A stretch of DNA of 6,719 bases from an uncultured Collinsella sp. (GTDB taxonomy: Bacteria > Actinomycetota > Coriobacteriia > Coriobacteriales > Coriobacteriaceae): contig URNC01000114.1 in NCBI GenBank assembly GCA_900549065.1, forward strand, positions 1 through 6,719. Reading direction: 5' to 3'. Both the position numbers and the translations under genes were made by a program. A model generated the notes under the pieces. The model was not told the origin of the DNA, made no database searches, and saw only the letters and a program-made list of their open reading frames with translations. Below, one piece after another: positions 1 through 6,473 of the stretch; within the stretch, counting starts at the first letter, position 1, and every line of letters starts with the position of its first letter.

Positions 1-11
1 ATAAGAGACAG
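1..11 (+). other. Residual Nextera (Tn5) mosaic-end adapter
   Basis: The first eleven bases, ATAAGAGACAG, are identical to the 3' end of the 19-base Tn5 mosaic end used in Illumina tagmentation kits (AGATGTGTATAAGAGACAG). A full mosaic end followed by index sequence sits at the other end of the window, so this is untrimmed adapter and not native DNA. Real sequence starts at about base 12. Translated in the ATPase frame, these bases would falsely add Lys-Arg-Gln to the protein. Too little adapter remains to tell whether this was the i5 or the i7 side. Confidence 0.93.
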
Positions 12-1001
12 GGACAGGGCCTTGCCACCTACCGTGAGCTCATCCGCAACATATCGACCAAGACGCGCCCCGAGGGCGGTGCGCTCAACCTTATCCTGGA
101 TCGCTGGGTCGCCTCGTGTGCCGATGCCGACGAGTCTGCCGTCAATGCCCAACTGGCCCCACTCGAGGAAATGGTCCACGGCTTCGACTTCGCCCGCATG
201 CTCCGCCGCTACCGCGCGGCCGTATCCGAGGGCGACGAAGAAGCTATGAGCCGCGTGACCAAATGGATTCGCGGCGAGTACCGCACCAAGAGTGAGGCAC
301 GCGCCGAGCTGGGCTCCTCGACCATCATCAGCGATGACGACTGGTACGACTACGTTAAGCTCATTGCGCGCTTTTTGGTCTGCAGCGGCTACAAGGGCAT
401 GCTGGTGCTCATCGACGAGCTCGTGAATCTGTATAAGATTCCCAACGCCATCACACGCCAATACAACTACGAGAAGATCCTGACCATGTACAACGACACG
501 CTCCAGGGCAAGGCGCAGTACCTGGGCATGATCATGGGCGGCACGCCAACCTCCATCGAAGACCGCCGCCGTGGCGTGTTCTCCTACGAGGCCCTGCGAA
601 GTCGACTCGCTCAGGGCCGCTTTGCACGCGAGGACCTTAAGGACATGCTCGCGCCCATCATCCGCCTGCAGCCACTCACCTACGAGGAGTTGCTGGTGCT
701 GATCGAAAAACTCATGCAGATCCATGCCGGATACTTTGGCTGGACGCCCACGCTTGCCGAGAACGACTTGGTAGACTTTCTCAAGATTGAGTTTGGCCGC
801 GTGGGAGCCGATACGCACCTGACGCCGCGTGAGGTCATCCGTGACTTTATCGAGCTGCTCGATATCCTGTGCCAGAACCCCGATGCAAACGTGGCTGAGT
901 TACTGCAAAGCGTCGGCGGCGACGCGCTGGCACCGGCAGCCGCAACAGGCGACACCGGCACCGCAGACGGCGACCGCAACTTCGCCGAATTCACCATCTA
1001 A
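12..1001 (+). CDS. sngB: Shango SngB-like / BrxD-family (DUF2791) ATPase, 5' truncated
   Basis: This is the C-terminal 329 residues of a P-loop ATPase of the DUF2791/BrxD family. The reading frame is open from the first native base, and the start codon and Walker A loop lie beyond the contig end; perhaps 90-100 residues are missing. Visible landmarks are ATYRELIRNIS followed by RPEGGAL near the left edge, a Walker B strand MLVLIDE (399-419, acidic pair at 414-419), the family signature NDTLQGKAQYLG, a sensor-like strand IMGGTP (531-548) and YEALRSRL (585-608). The C-terminus is a low-complexity Ala/Gly/Asp/Thr linker ending in FAEFTI. The protein probably couples ATP hydrolysis to recruiting or regulating the helicase encoded next, as expected for SngB in Shango anti-phage systems. 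BrxD of BREX types 2 and 6 is the main alternative. The family call is strong; the system name is inferred from the gene pair, because the diagnostic TerB-like gene is not in the window. A start at the in-frame ATG at 171 would be wrong, because clear homology continues upstream of it. Confidence 0.8.
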   Translation, partial: GQGLATYRELIRNISTKTRPEGGALNLILDRWVASCADADESAVNAQLAPLEEMVHGFDFARMLRRYRAAVSEGDEEAMSRVTKWIRGEYRTKSEARAELGSSTIISDDDWYDYVKLIARFLVCSGYKGMLVLIDELVNLYKIPNAITRQYNYEKILTMYNDTLQGKAQYLGMIMGGTPTSIEDRRRGVFSYEALRSRLAQGRFAREDLKDMLAPIIRLQPLTYEELLVLIEKLMQIHAGYFGWTPTLAENDLVDFLKIEFGRVGADTHLTPREVIRDFIELLDILCQNPDANVAELLQSVGGDALAPAAATGDTGTADGDRNFAEFTI

Positions 1002-1002
1002 C

Positions 1003-1033
1003 CTGCCAAAAAGGGACAGGTCTATTTTGGCAG
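1003..1033 (+). repeat. Inverted repeat between the ATPase and helicase genes
   Basis: CTGCCAAAA (1003-1011) and TTTTGGCAG (1025-1033) are perfect 9-base inverted arms around a 13-base loop containing GGGACAGG. The left arm starts one base after the TAA of the ATPase gene. The right arm is followed by CTTTTATC, so on the + strand it could act as a weak intrinsic terminator or attenuator that lowers helicase expression relative to the ATPase. The GGGACAG core inside A/T-flanked arms also resembles REP-like palindromes that occur as dispersed repeats in bacterial genomes. The arms are seen directly; either role is inference. Confidence 0.55.
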
Positions 1034-1104
1034 CTTTTATCTGCGCAAACGTTGAGACAGCAATGCAGCAAACCATTGCCAACCGCATTGAGAGGTTCGT
1101 ATTT

Positions 1105-1113
1105 GGGGGGAGG
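1105..1113 (+). promoter_or_regulatory. Ribosome binding site setting the helicase start at GTG 1118
   Basis: The purine run GGGGGGAGG ends four bases before a GTG at 1118-1120. It is the only strong Shine-Dalgarno match near the 5' end of the helicase frame. It favours GTG 1118 over the upstream in-frame TTG at 1052, which would add 22 residues with no helicase-like character. Confidence 0.75.
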
Positions 1114-1117
1114 CCCC

Positions 1118-3562
1118 GTGAACGCCTTTGACCGATATGCTCCGTTTATCCAAGACTTCATCTACTCCCACGATTGGGAGAGTCTGCGCTCTATCCAGGT
1201 TGCGGCGGCAGATGCCATCTTTAACACACAAGACAATGTGCTCCTAACGGCATCCACAGCTTCCGGCAAAACCGAGGCAGCCTTCTTTCCCATCCTGACC
1301 GAGTTTTGGGAGAACCCGCCCGCGAGCGTGGGCGCCCTCTACATCGGCCCCCTCAAAGCGCTCATCAATGATCAGTTCGTCCGCCTCAACGACCTCTGCG
1401 AAGAGGCCGATATCCCTGTCTGGCACTGGCATGGCGATGTCTCGCAGTCGCACAAGGCTAAGCTCATTAAAAAACCGAGCGGCATCCTGCAGATTACACC
1501 CGAGTCACTCGAAGCGCTTTTAATCCATAAGCACATGGCGATCCCGCGCATGTTTTGCGACCTGCGCTACGTGGTCATCGATGAGGTCCACTCGCTCATG
1601 CGCGGCGACCGTGGCGGGCAAACGCTCTGCCTTATCGAGCGACTCTCGCGCATGGCCGGTGTGCAGCCTCGCCGCATTGGCCTTTCGGCTACCATCGGCG
1701 ACCCCGAGCGCACGGGCGCTTTTCTCTCACAGGGAACGGGGCGCGACTGCGTTATCCCCCGCTTTGAAGAACCGCGCCGCGTGTGGCGCATCTCCATGGA
1801 GCACTTCTACAACTCGGGCCCCCAGGCGCAGCAGCGGGGATTCATGGGTACAGGTCCTCAAGAGGCCGAAGTGCTTGCGTGCGAGCGCATCGATGCGGCG
1901 GCATCCGCGGCACTGCCCGCCGGCGCCCAAGACATGCGTCACAGCGGACAGCTCACACAAGAGGAGCGCCGTCAACGTCGTGAGCGGGCACAGGGCAAGG
2001 CCGCTCCCAAGGACCGCCAAGTTTCCTCGGCCCCCGAGGGCGAAGTCGACATCCCCCAAGCACCCGAACAGGCATTACTCAACCCCACCGATACAGCACC
2101 AGACAACGCCGACCCCGGCATGGGATATATCTTTGAGCACACGCGCGGCCGAAAGTGCTTGGTCTTTGCCAACTCGCGCGAGGAGGCAGAGGCCGTATGC
2201 TCCATGCTGCGTAGCTACTGCGAGAGCCGGCACGAGCCCGACCGCTTCCTTATCCATCACGGCAACCTCTCGGCATCGCTACGCGAGACGGCAGAAGAGC
2301 TCATGCGCGACGAGGAACAGGCACAGACAACCGTCACCACCTCCACGCTGGAGCTCGGCATTGATATCGGTCGCCTGGAGCGCGCGTTCCAGATCGATGC
2401 ACCGTTTACCGTCAGCTCCTTTTTGCAGCGCATGGGGCGCACGGGACGCCGCGATCTTCCGCCCGAGATGTGGTTTGTCATGCGCGAGGAAGAGCCCGAG
2501 CCGCGCACGATGATGCCTGAAACGATACCTTGGAAGCTCCTCCAGGGCATCGCGCTCGTACAACTCGATCGCGAGGAAAAGTGGGTCGAGCCGCCCGAGC
2601 TCGATCGACTCCCCTACAGCCTGCTCTATCACCAGACCATGTCGACCCTCGCCAGCACCGGCGAACTCACGCCTGCCGAACTTGCCCAGCGCGTGCTCAC
2701 GCTCAGCTATTTCCACCGCGTCTCGGCCGATGACTATCGCGTACTGCTGCGCCACCTCATCAAGATCGACCACATCCAGGTCACCGAGGGCGGTGGGCTC
2801 ATTGTGGGCCTCGCGGGCGAGCGCATCATTAACAACTTTAAGTTTTACGCCGTGTTCCAGGAAAACGAGGAGTTCACCGTTCGCAGCGAGTCGGCCGAGT
2901 TGGGCACGATCGTCAATCCGCCACCGCCCGGTGAGCGCATCGCCATCGCCGGACACTGCTGGATTGTCGAGGAAGTGGACTGGAAGCGTCATACCGTCTT
3001 TGCCACGCAGGTCAAGGGCCGGGTGCCGGCCTACTTTGGCGACTGTCCCGGTGACATCAATACACACGTACTCGAGCGCATGCTCAAGGCGCTCAACGAA
3101 CACGCCGCGTATCCGTACCTTATGGGTAACGCACGGGCCCGCCTTGCGCAGGCTCGTCATACGGCCGAGATTTCGGGCGCGGGAACTAAACCGCTCATTA
3201 ACCTGGGCGGCGATACCTGGGTGCTCTTCCCCTGGCTGGGCAGCTACGCCTTTTTAGCCCTCGAGCGCATGCTCAAGATTAAATGTGCCGCGGAGTTGGG
3301 CCTTCGCGGACTCGACCCATCACGCCCGTACTTTATGCAGTTTAAGATGAAGGCCGACGAGGAGACGTTCTTTGAGGTGCTCGCCGCCGAGGCCGAGAAG
3401 GACTTCGATCCCATCGAGCTCGTCTATCCCGACGAGGTGCCTTATTTTGACCGCTACGACGAGTTTGTTCCCGAAGAGCTCGTGCGCAAGGGCTTTGCCG
3501 AAGGCGTGCTCGACATAGAGGGCATGAAGCAGCGTGTCCGCAGCTGGAGCGACCACGCCTAA
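1118..3562 (+). CDS. sngC: Shango SngC-like / BrxHI-type Lhr-like superfamily II helicase
   Basis: A complete 814-residue DExH/D-box helicase, GTG start. Motifs in order: Q-like RSIQ (24-27), motif I TASTASGKT (44-52), Ia GPLKALINDQ (from 77), Ib TPES (127-130), motif II DEVH (155-158), III SAT (190-192), IV LVFANSR (348-354), V TSTLELGIDIG (408-418) and VI QRMGRTGRR (437-445). All catalytic residues appear intact. Residues from about 470 to the end match an Lhr-type winged-helix and beta-barrel C-terminal region, including NPPPPGERIAIAG (600-612). It should be an ATP-driven nucleic-acid translocase or helicase. Lying directly behind a DUF2791 ATPase, it fits SngC of Shango, or BrxHI if the locus is BREX-related. 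Between the two RecA lobes, residues about 268-334 form a charged, probably disordered insert. The 116-nt gap to the ATPase gene holds an inverted repeat, and I see no convincing separate promoter there. The helicase class is near certain; the system assignment is less so. Confidence 0.88.
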   Translation: MNAFDRYAPFIQDFIYSHDWESLRSIQVAAADAIFNTQDNVLLTASTASGKTEAAFFPILTEFWENPPASVGALYIGPLKALINDQFVRLNDLCEEADIPVWHWHGDVSQSHKAKLIKKPSGILQITPESLEALLIHKHMAIPRMFCDLRYVVIDEVHSLMRGDRGGQTLCLIERLSRMAGVQPRRIGLSATIGDPERTGAFLSQGTGRDCVIPRFEEPRRVWRISMEHFYNSGPQAQQRGFMGTGPQEAEVLACERIDAAASAALPAGAQDMRHSGQLTQEERRQRRERAQGKAAPKDRQVSSAPEGEVDIPQAPEQALLNPTDTAPDNADPGMGYIFEHTRGRKCLVFANSREEAEAVCSMLRSYCESRHEPDRFLIHHGNLSASLRETAEELMRDEEQAQTTVTTSTLELGIDIGRLERAFQIDAPFTVSSFLQRMGRTGRRDLPPEMWFVMREEEPEPRTMMPETIPWKLLQGIALVQLDREEKWVEPPELDRLPYSLLYHQTMSTLASTGELTPAELAQRVLTLSYFHRVSADDYRVLLRHLIKIDHIQVTEGGGLIVGLAGERIINNFKFYAVFQENEEFTVRSESAELGTIVNPPPPGERIAIAGHCWIVEEVDWKRHTVFATQVKGRVPAYFGDCPGDINTHVLERMLKALNEHAAYPYLMGNARARLAQARHTAEISGAGTKPLINLGGDTWVLFPWLGSYAFLALERMLKIKCAAELGLRGLDPSRPYFMQFKMKADEETFFEVLAAEAEKDFDPIELVYPDEVPYFDRYDEFVPEELVRKGFAEGVLDIEGMKQRVRSWSDHA

Positions 3563-3565
3563 GAC

Positions 3566-3582
3566 CCGTCTTTTTGGGACGG
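3566..3582. terminator. Small hairpin between convergent genes, possible weak bidirectional terminator
   Basis: CCGTC (3566-3570) and GACGG (3578-3582) can form a 5-bp stem around the loop TTTTTGG. It sits in the 26-nt gap between the helicase stop (TAA 3560-3562) and the stop of the oppositely oriented spermidine-synthase-like gene (3589-3591). The T-run lies in the loop, not after the stem, so it is a poor match to the canonical intrinsic terminator. Position is the main support. Confidence 0.3.
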
Positions 3583-3588
3583 AGAGAC

Positions 3589-4467
3589 TTACTTGTCGTG
3601 AAGGACGGTGCCGAGGAAGTCGGCGTCGAAGGGCACGGCTTCGGCAAAGGCATAATCGCCGTCACTGGCGACGAGCAGGTAGTTTTCCTCGCCGCCGAAC
3701 TCCGCGTCGCCGCATGGGACCACCCAGGCGTGGGCGAATACCTCGAGTGCCGCGGCAACGCAATCGCGCAGGAACGTCACGCCGCTCCCCCTGTTCGCAC
3801 TCACGATATTGGCAACATAGATGCCCCCGGGGTTCAGGCTGCCTCGCACCAAACGCAATGCCTCAACCGTCGCCAGCTCGCGTACGGGCTCGGCACCGCC
3901 AAAGCAATCGCTCACGACCACGTCGTAGCGACGATGACCCACGCTCGTCACGCCCAGATACGAGCGAGCCTCAGCGGTAATCACTCGCAGGCGATCGCCC
4001 ACCGTGCGCTCCAGCTCGTCCAGGTAGAACCAACGGCGCGCCAGGCGCGTAATCTCGGCATCGTACTCAATGACGTCCATGCGCAAGCTCTCGTGCGACA
4101 TCAGTGCAAACTTGGGATAGGCAAACCCGCCGCCGCCCAGCATGAGCATACGGTCGATACCATGCCCGTAAGCATCACGCATTGCGTCCTCAGCCTCAAA
4201 CACGTCGTCAAACGCGCGATAGTACGCAAAGACGGGCTCCGCCCAACGCTCGCCAACGTAGCTTGCGCTTTGGTAAACGCCGCCTTGCACCAATACACGG
4301 ACTTCGTCGCCTCCCTCATCGTGCACGCGTTTCACACGCGCCAACCCATGGCGGGTTCGCGCAACCTGCAGACAGGCAGCACGGACAGCGACAGCGGCCG
4401 CGCCAAGCGCCGCGGCCCCCAGAGCAACGCCGGCAACGACGCCGGCAGAAACACTCGGCTTGTTCAT
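3589..4467 (-). CDS. Membrane-anchored spermidine-synthase-like protein (class I SAM fold)
   Basis: A 292-residue protein. Residues 7-32 are an Ala/Val/Gly-rich hydrophobic stretch typical of one membrane segment or an uncleaved signal anchor. The rest has the aminopropyltransferase/methyltransferase Rossmann order: GGVYQSASY (62-70, like the substrate-side GxxQS strand), nucleotide loop LMLGGGGFAYPKFAL (108-122), acidic VIEYDAEI (132-139), ITAEARSYL (163-171) and YDVVVSDCFGG (181-191). True SpeE enzymes normally have GGGDG and a DSSDP-like active-site loop. Here these read GGGGF and DCFGG, so polyamine synthesis is doubtful, and a related SAM or decarboxy-SAM dependent transferase, or a non-catalytic relative, is possible. 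It is the second gene of the operon: its ATG directly follows the elp3 stop codon, with a good Shine-Dalgarno inside the end of elp3. The fold call is firm; the substrate is unknown. Confidence 0.82.
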   Translation of the reverse strand: MNKPSVSAGVVAGVALGAAALGAAAVAVRAACLQVARTRHGLARVKRVHDEGGDEVRVLVQGGVYQSASYVGERWAEPVFAYYRAFDDVFEAEDAMRDAYGHGIDRMLMLGGGGFAYPKFALMSHESLRMDVIEYDAEITRLARRWFYLDELERTVGDRLRVITAEARSYLGVTSVGHRRYDVVVSDCFGGAEPVRELATVEALRLVRGSLNPGGIYVANIVSANRGSGVTFLRDCVAAALEVFAHAWVVPCGDAEFGGEENYLLVASDGDYAFAEAVPFDADFLGTVLHDK

Positions 4468-6375
4468 CTAGAGCTCCTTTTGCAGATAAAGGCCATGGTC
4501 ATAAAATCCAAGATGACGATAGTACTCACGTGTGCCAATCGCGCTAATCACGTTGATACGCGCATAACCCGCATCCCGGGCAATCTCGCACGCACGTTCT
4601 ACGAGCAAACGCCCTAACCCGTGATGCTGCGCCGCCTGGCCTTGATCGCCCACGCGCGCCGCCATGCCATACACGTGAACCTCGCGAATCATCGCCTCGT
4701 CCGACACCGTCGGCAACTCGTCCGCATGCGCGGCAACAAACGCGCGGTCGGGCAGCGACAGGCGCAAAAAGCCCGCGATTTTGCCCTGCGGTGTCACCCA
4801 CTGCAAAAAGCGCTCGTGCGTCACCGGCGTCTCGTACGCCACTTCCTCGTCAAGGGTCAACTCGTCCAGGTCGGCGCCCGCCGTGCTGATCTCGCGATAG
4901 CGAATCTCACGCACCGTCGCACCGTCACCCCAAGCAGCCAAGCGGTTCTCAACGAGCTGGCGCAGGTTGGGTTTCTTGTTGCCCACCATGATGTCATCGG
5001 AGCTAAAGTCGCGGATCATGCGGCTGATGCGGCAGAACGCCGGCGTCACCACGATGTCGTCGGCCAACACATCGAGCAGCTCGTCCTCGGTATAGGGGCG
5101 CCACTCGCCACGCTCGTAACAGCCCACCAGACGCGAGCCCTCGATGAGCGCGCACGGGTAGACCTTGACCTCGTCGGGCATAAAGGCGCCCTCGGTCATA
5201 AAGCGCTCGTAGTCGCACTTGTCCCCATCAGGCGTGGCGCCCAGCAAGTTGAGCATAAAGTGCGCGTGGATCTTAAAGCCAAACAGGCGCGCGAGCGAAA
5301 ACGCCCGCTCGATCTGCGCCACCGAAATGCGGCGCTCGTTGATATCGAGTAGATGCTGGTCAAGACTCTGAATACCCATCTGAATCTTGGTGCAACCCAG
5401 GCGGCGGATGAGCGTGAGGGCCTGCGGCGTTACGGCATCGGGGCGCGTCTCGATAACGAGCCCCACCACGCGATGCTTCGCCGTCTCGTTGATGCGCTGC
5501 TGACGCTCAAGCTCCTCCATCGTTGCCGTCTGCCACTCGGCAGCCTCGCCCCATGGCGTACCGGGGCCGTACAGACGGCGCACTGCGCGGTTATAGCCAC
5601 CAACGACAGCATCCACACGCCCCTGCTCGTCGGCAACGCCGGCAGCAAGCTCAGCCTCGTCTGTCGCAATGCCGGCAGCCCGATAGCGCTCGCGGCGCTC
5701 TGTTACCACCGGCGGCAGGGCATCGGCGGGAGCGTCATCGAGCAGGCGCCCTGCCTCGGCACGGCTGATGCCCGGACGCGCCAACATGGGGTTTGCCGCC
5801 ACGCCGGCGACGGCATCGTCATTGAGCGCACGGAAAAGCTCCGACATAAACCACGTTTGATACCCTTGCGGATAGTCGCTCCAGGTGCCACCGAGCACGA
5901 TGAGCTCTATCTTGTCGGTCGCATGCCCCATCTGCGAAAGCGCGGTCAGACGAGCGCTCACCTGCAGATACGGGTCAAAGCAGTTTTGCTCCGCACGGGC
6001 GCACGCCGGCTCGGCGTGCAGATAGCTTTTAGGCATGCGCAGGTCATTGGGGCAAAACAGGCAATCGCCCGAGCATGGCCAGGGCTTGGTAATGACGGTA
6101 ATGGTCGCCACGCCCGAAGCCGTGCGACGAGGCTTCATACGCAGCACCTGCAGCAGTCGACGTTCCAGCTCGGTATCGACATTCCACGCAGCCCAACGAG
6201 CCGGCTCCTCACGTTTAACCCGCTGGTAGAACGGCAGTAGACGGCGCTTGGCCAAATCGCGTTTGTCGGCACCCTCACGGCGCGCCTCGGCATGTATCAG
6301 TTTGACGAGCGCCTTGTCGTCCACGGTCTCGCCGCGACGCAGGGCCTCAAGTATGTTCAAGATAATCTGTTCCAT
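4468..6375 (-). CDS. elp3: Elp3 family tRNA U34 modification enzyme (radical SAM + GNAT)
   Basis: A 635-residue stand-alone bacterial Elp3. The N-terminal helical region (1 to about 85) is basic and probably binds tRNA. The radical-SAM core starts near residue 90, with the [4Fe-4S] triad CSGDCLFC (Cys101, Cys105, Cys108), then LGGTWSDYP (161-169), VIETRPD (307-313) and TKIQMGIQSLD (329-339). The C-terminal GNAT domain (about 490-635) has REVHVYG (564-570), the acetyl-CoA loop QHHGLG (583-588), NVISAIGTREYYRHLGF (608-624) and YLQKEL at the end. The family uses SAM and acetyl-CoA to install the carboxymethyl-type group at wobble uridine 34 of tRNA in the cytoplasm; the role in bacteria is less established. 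It is longer than typical Elp3 (about 550 residues) because of an extra ~95 residues between GGT and TRPD. The ATG at 6373-6375 lacks a well-spaced Shine-Dalgarno, which is consistent with leaderless initiation. It is the first gene of an operon with the spermidine-synthase-like gene. Confidence 0.95.
   Translation of the reverse strand: MEQIILNILEALRRGETVDDKALVKLIHAEARREGADKRDLAKRRLLPFYQRVKREEPARWAAWNVDTELERRLLQVLRMKPRRTASGVATITVITKPWPCSGDCLFCPNDLRMPKSYLHAEPACARAEQNCFDPYLQVSARLTALSQMGHATDKIELIVLGGTWSDYPQGYQTWFMSELFRALNDDAVAGVAANPMLARPGISRAEAGRLLDDAPADALPPVVTERRERYRAAGIATDEAELAAGVADEQGRVDAVVGGYNRAVRRLYGPGTPWGEAAEWQTATMEELERQQRINETAKHRVVGLVIETRPDAVTPQALTLIRRLGCTKIQMGIQSLDQHLLDINERRISVAQIERAFSLARLFGFKIHAHFMLNLLGATPDGDKCDYERFMTEGAFMPDEVKVYPCALIEGSRLVGCYERGEWRPYTEDELLDVLADDIVVTPAFCRISRMIRDFSSDDIMVGNKKPNLRQLVENRLAAWGDGATVREIRYREISTAGADLDELTLDEEVAYETPVTHERFLQWVTPQGKIAGFLRLSLPDRAFVAAHADELPTVSDEAMIREVHVYGMAARVGDQGQAAQHHGLGRLLVERACEIARDAGYARINVISAIGTREYYRHLGFYDHGLYLQKEL
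4474..4479 (-). promoter_or_regulatory. Ribosome binding site of the spermidine-synthase-like gene, inside elp3
   Basis: On the - strand, AAGGAG lies six bases before the ATG at 4465-4467, entirely within the last codons of elp3. The intervening CTCTAG contains the elp3 stop codon TAG, so termination and re-initiation abut with no gap. This arrangement favours translational coupling of the two proteins. Confidence 0.85.
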
Positions 6376-6381
6376 GCCCCC

Positions 6382-6387
6382 ATTGTA
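6382..6387 (-). promoter_or_regulatory. Candidate -10 element for leaderless elp3 transcription
   Basis: Read on the - strand, TACAAT (five of six matches to TATAAT) ends six bases before the A of the elp3 ATG, so a transcript would begin at or beside the start codon. No clear -35 hexamer is visible at 17-base spacing; a GTGACG at 6408-6413 is 20 bases away and lies in the loop of the neighbouring hairpin. Leaderless mRNAs are common in Actinobacteria. This is inference from spacing. Confidence 0.4.
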
Positions 6388-6394
6388 AAGGCAA

Positions 6395-6426
6395 AGGCGC
6401 CGGAGCCCGTCACGGCTCCGGCGCCT
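6395..6426 (-). terminator. Strong GC-rich hairpin, probable terminator of the upstream - strand gene
   Basis: AGGCGCCGGAGCC (6395-6407) and GGCTCCGGCGCCT (6414-6426) form a perfect 13-bp stem around the six-base loop CGTCAC. Read on the - strand, the stem lies 47 bases after the stop codon of the truncated right-hand gene and is followed by TTGCCTTTACAATG, a broken T-rich tail. On the + strand no T-run follows. It should insulate that gene from elp3, and its end comes only 19 bases before the elp3 start codon. Confidence 0.75.
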
Positions 6427-6473
6427 CCATTAAACAGCGCAGCTATGGTTTATAAGTCTTCGATAACCGCCCG

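Noticed and set aside
1052..1117. Upstream TTG start adding 22 residues to the helicase
   Set aside because: No Shine-Dalgarno precedes it, and the extension has no helicase-like sequence. GTG 1118 has a strong GGGGGGAGG at suitable spacing.
1034..1117. A separate promoter for the helicase
   Set aside because: TTGAGA at 1052-1057 resembles a -35 box, but no acceptable -10 sequence lies at 16-18 base spacing.
2279..3160. 293-codon - strand open frame inside the helicase
   Set aside because: It is antisense to helicase motifs V and VI and the C-terminal domain, with no ribosome binding site or family resemblance seen.
12..3562. A full BREX type 2 or type 6 locus
   Set aside because: Only the ATPase and helicase are visible, with no PglX, PglZ, BrxA/B/C/E or PglW/Y. 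The cassette ends at a housekeeping operon; BREX remains possible only if its genes lie to the left.
3574..4617. 347-codon + strand open frame across the spermidine-synthase-like gene
   Set aside because: It is antisense to a gene with clear SAM-fold motifs. Its composition is His/Arg/Ala-rich with no recognisable motif, as expected for a shadow frame in GC-rich DNA.
5353..6240. 295-codon + strand open frame (and a 243-codon one at 4621-5352)
   Set aside because: Both lie antisense to elp3, whose radical-SAM and GNAT motifs are unmistakable; long shadow frames are common at this GC content.
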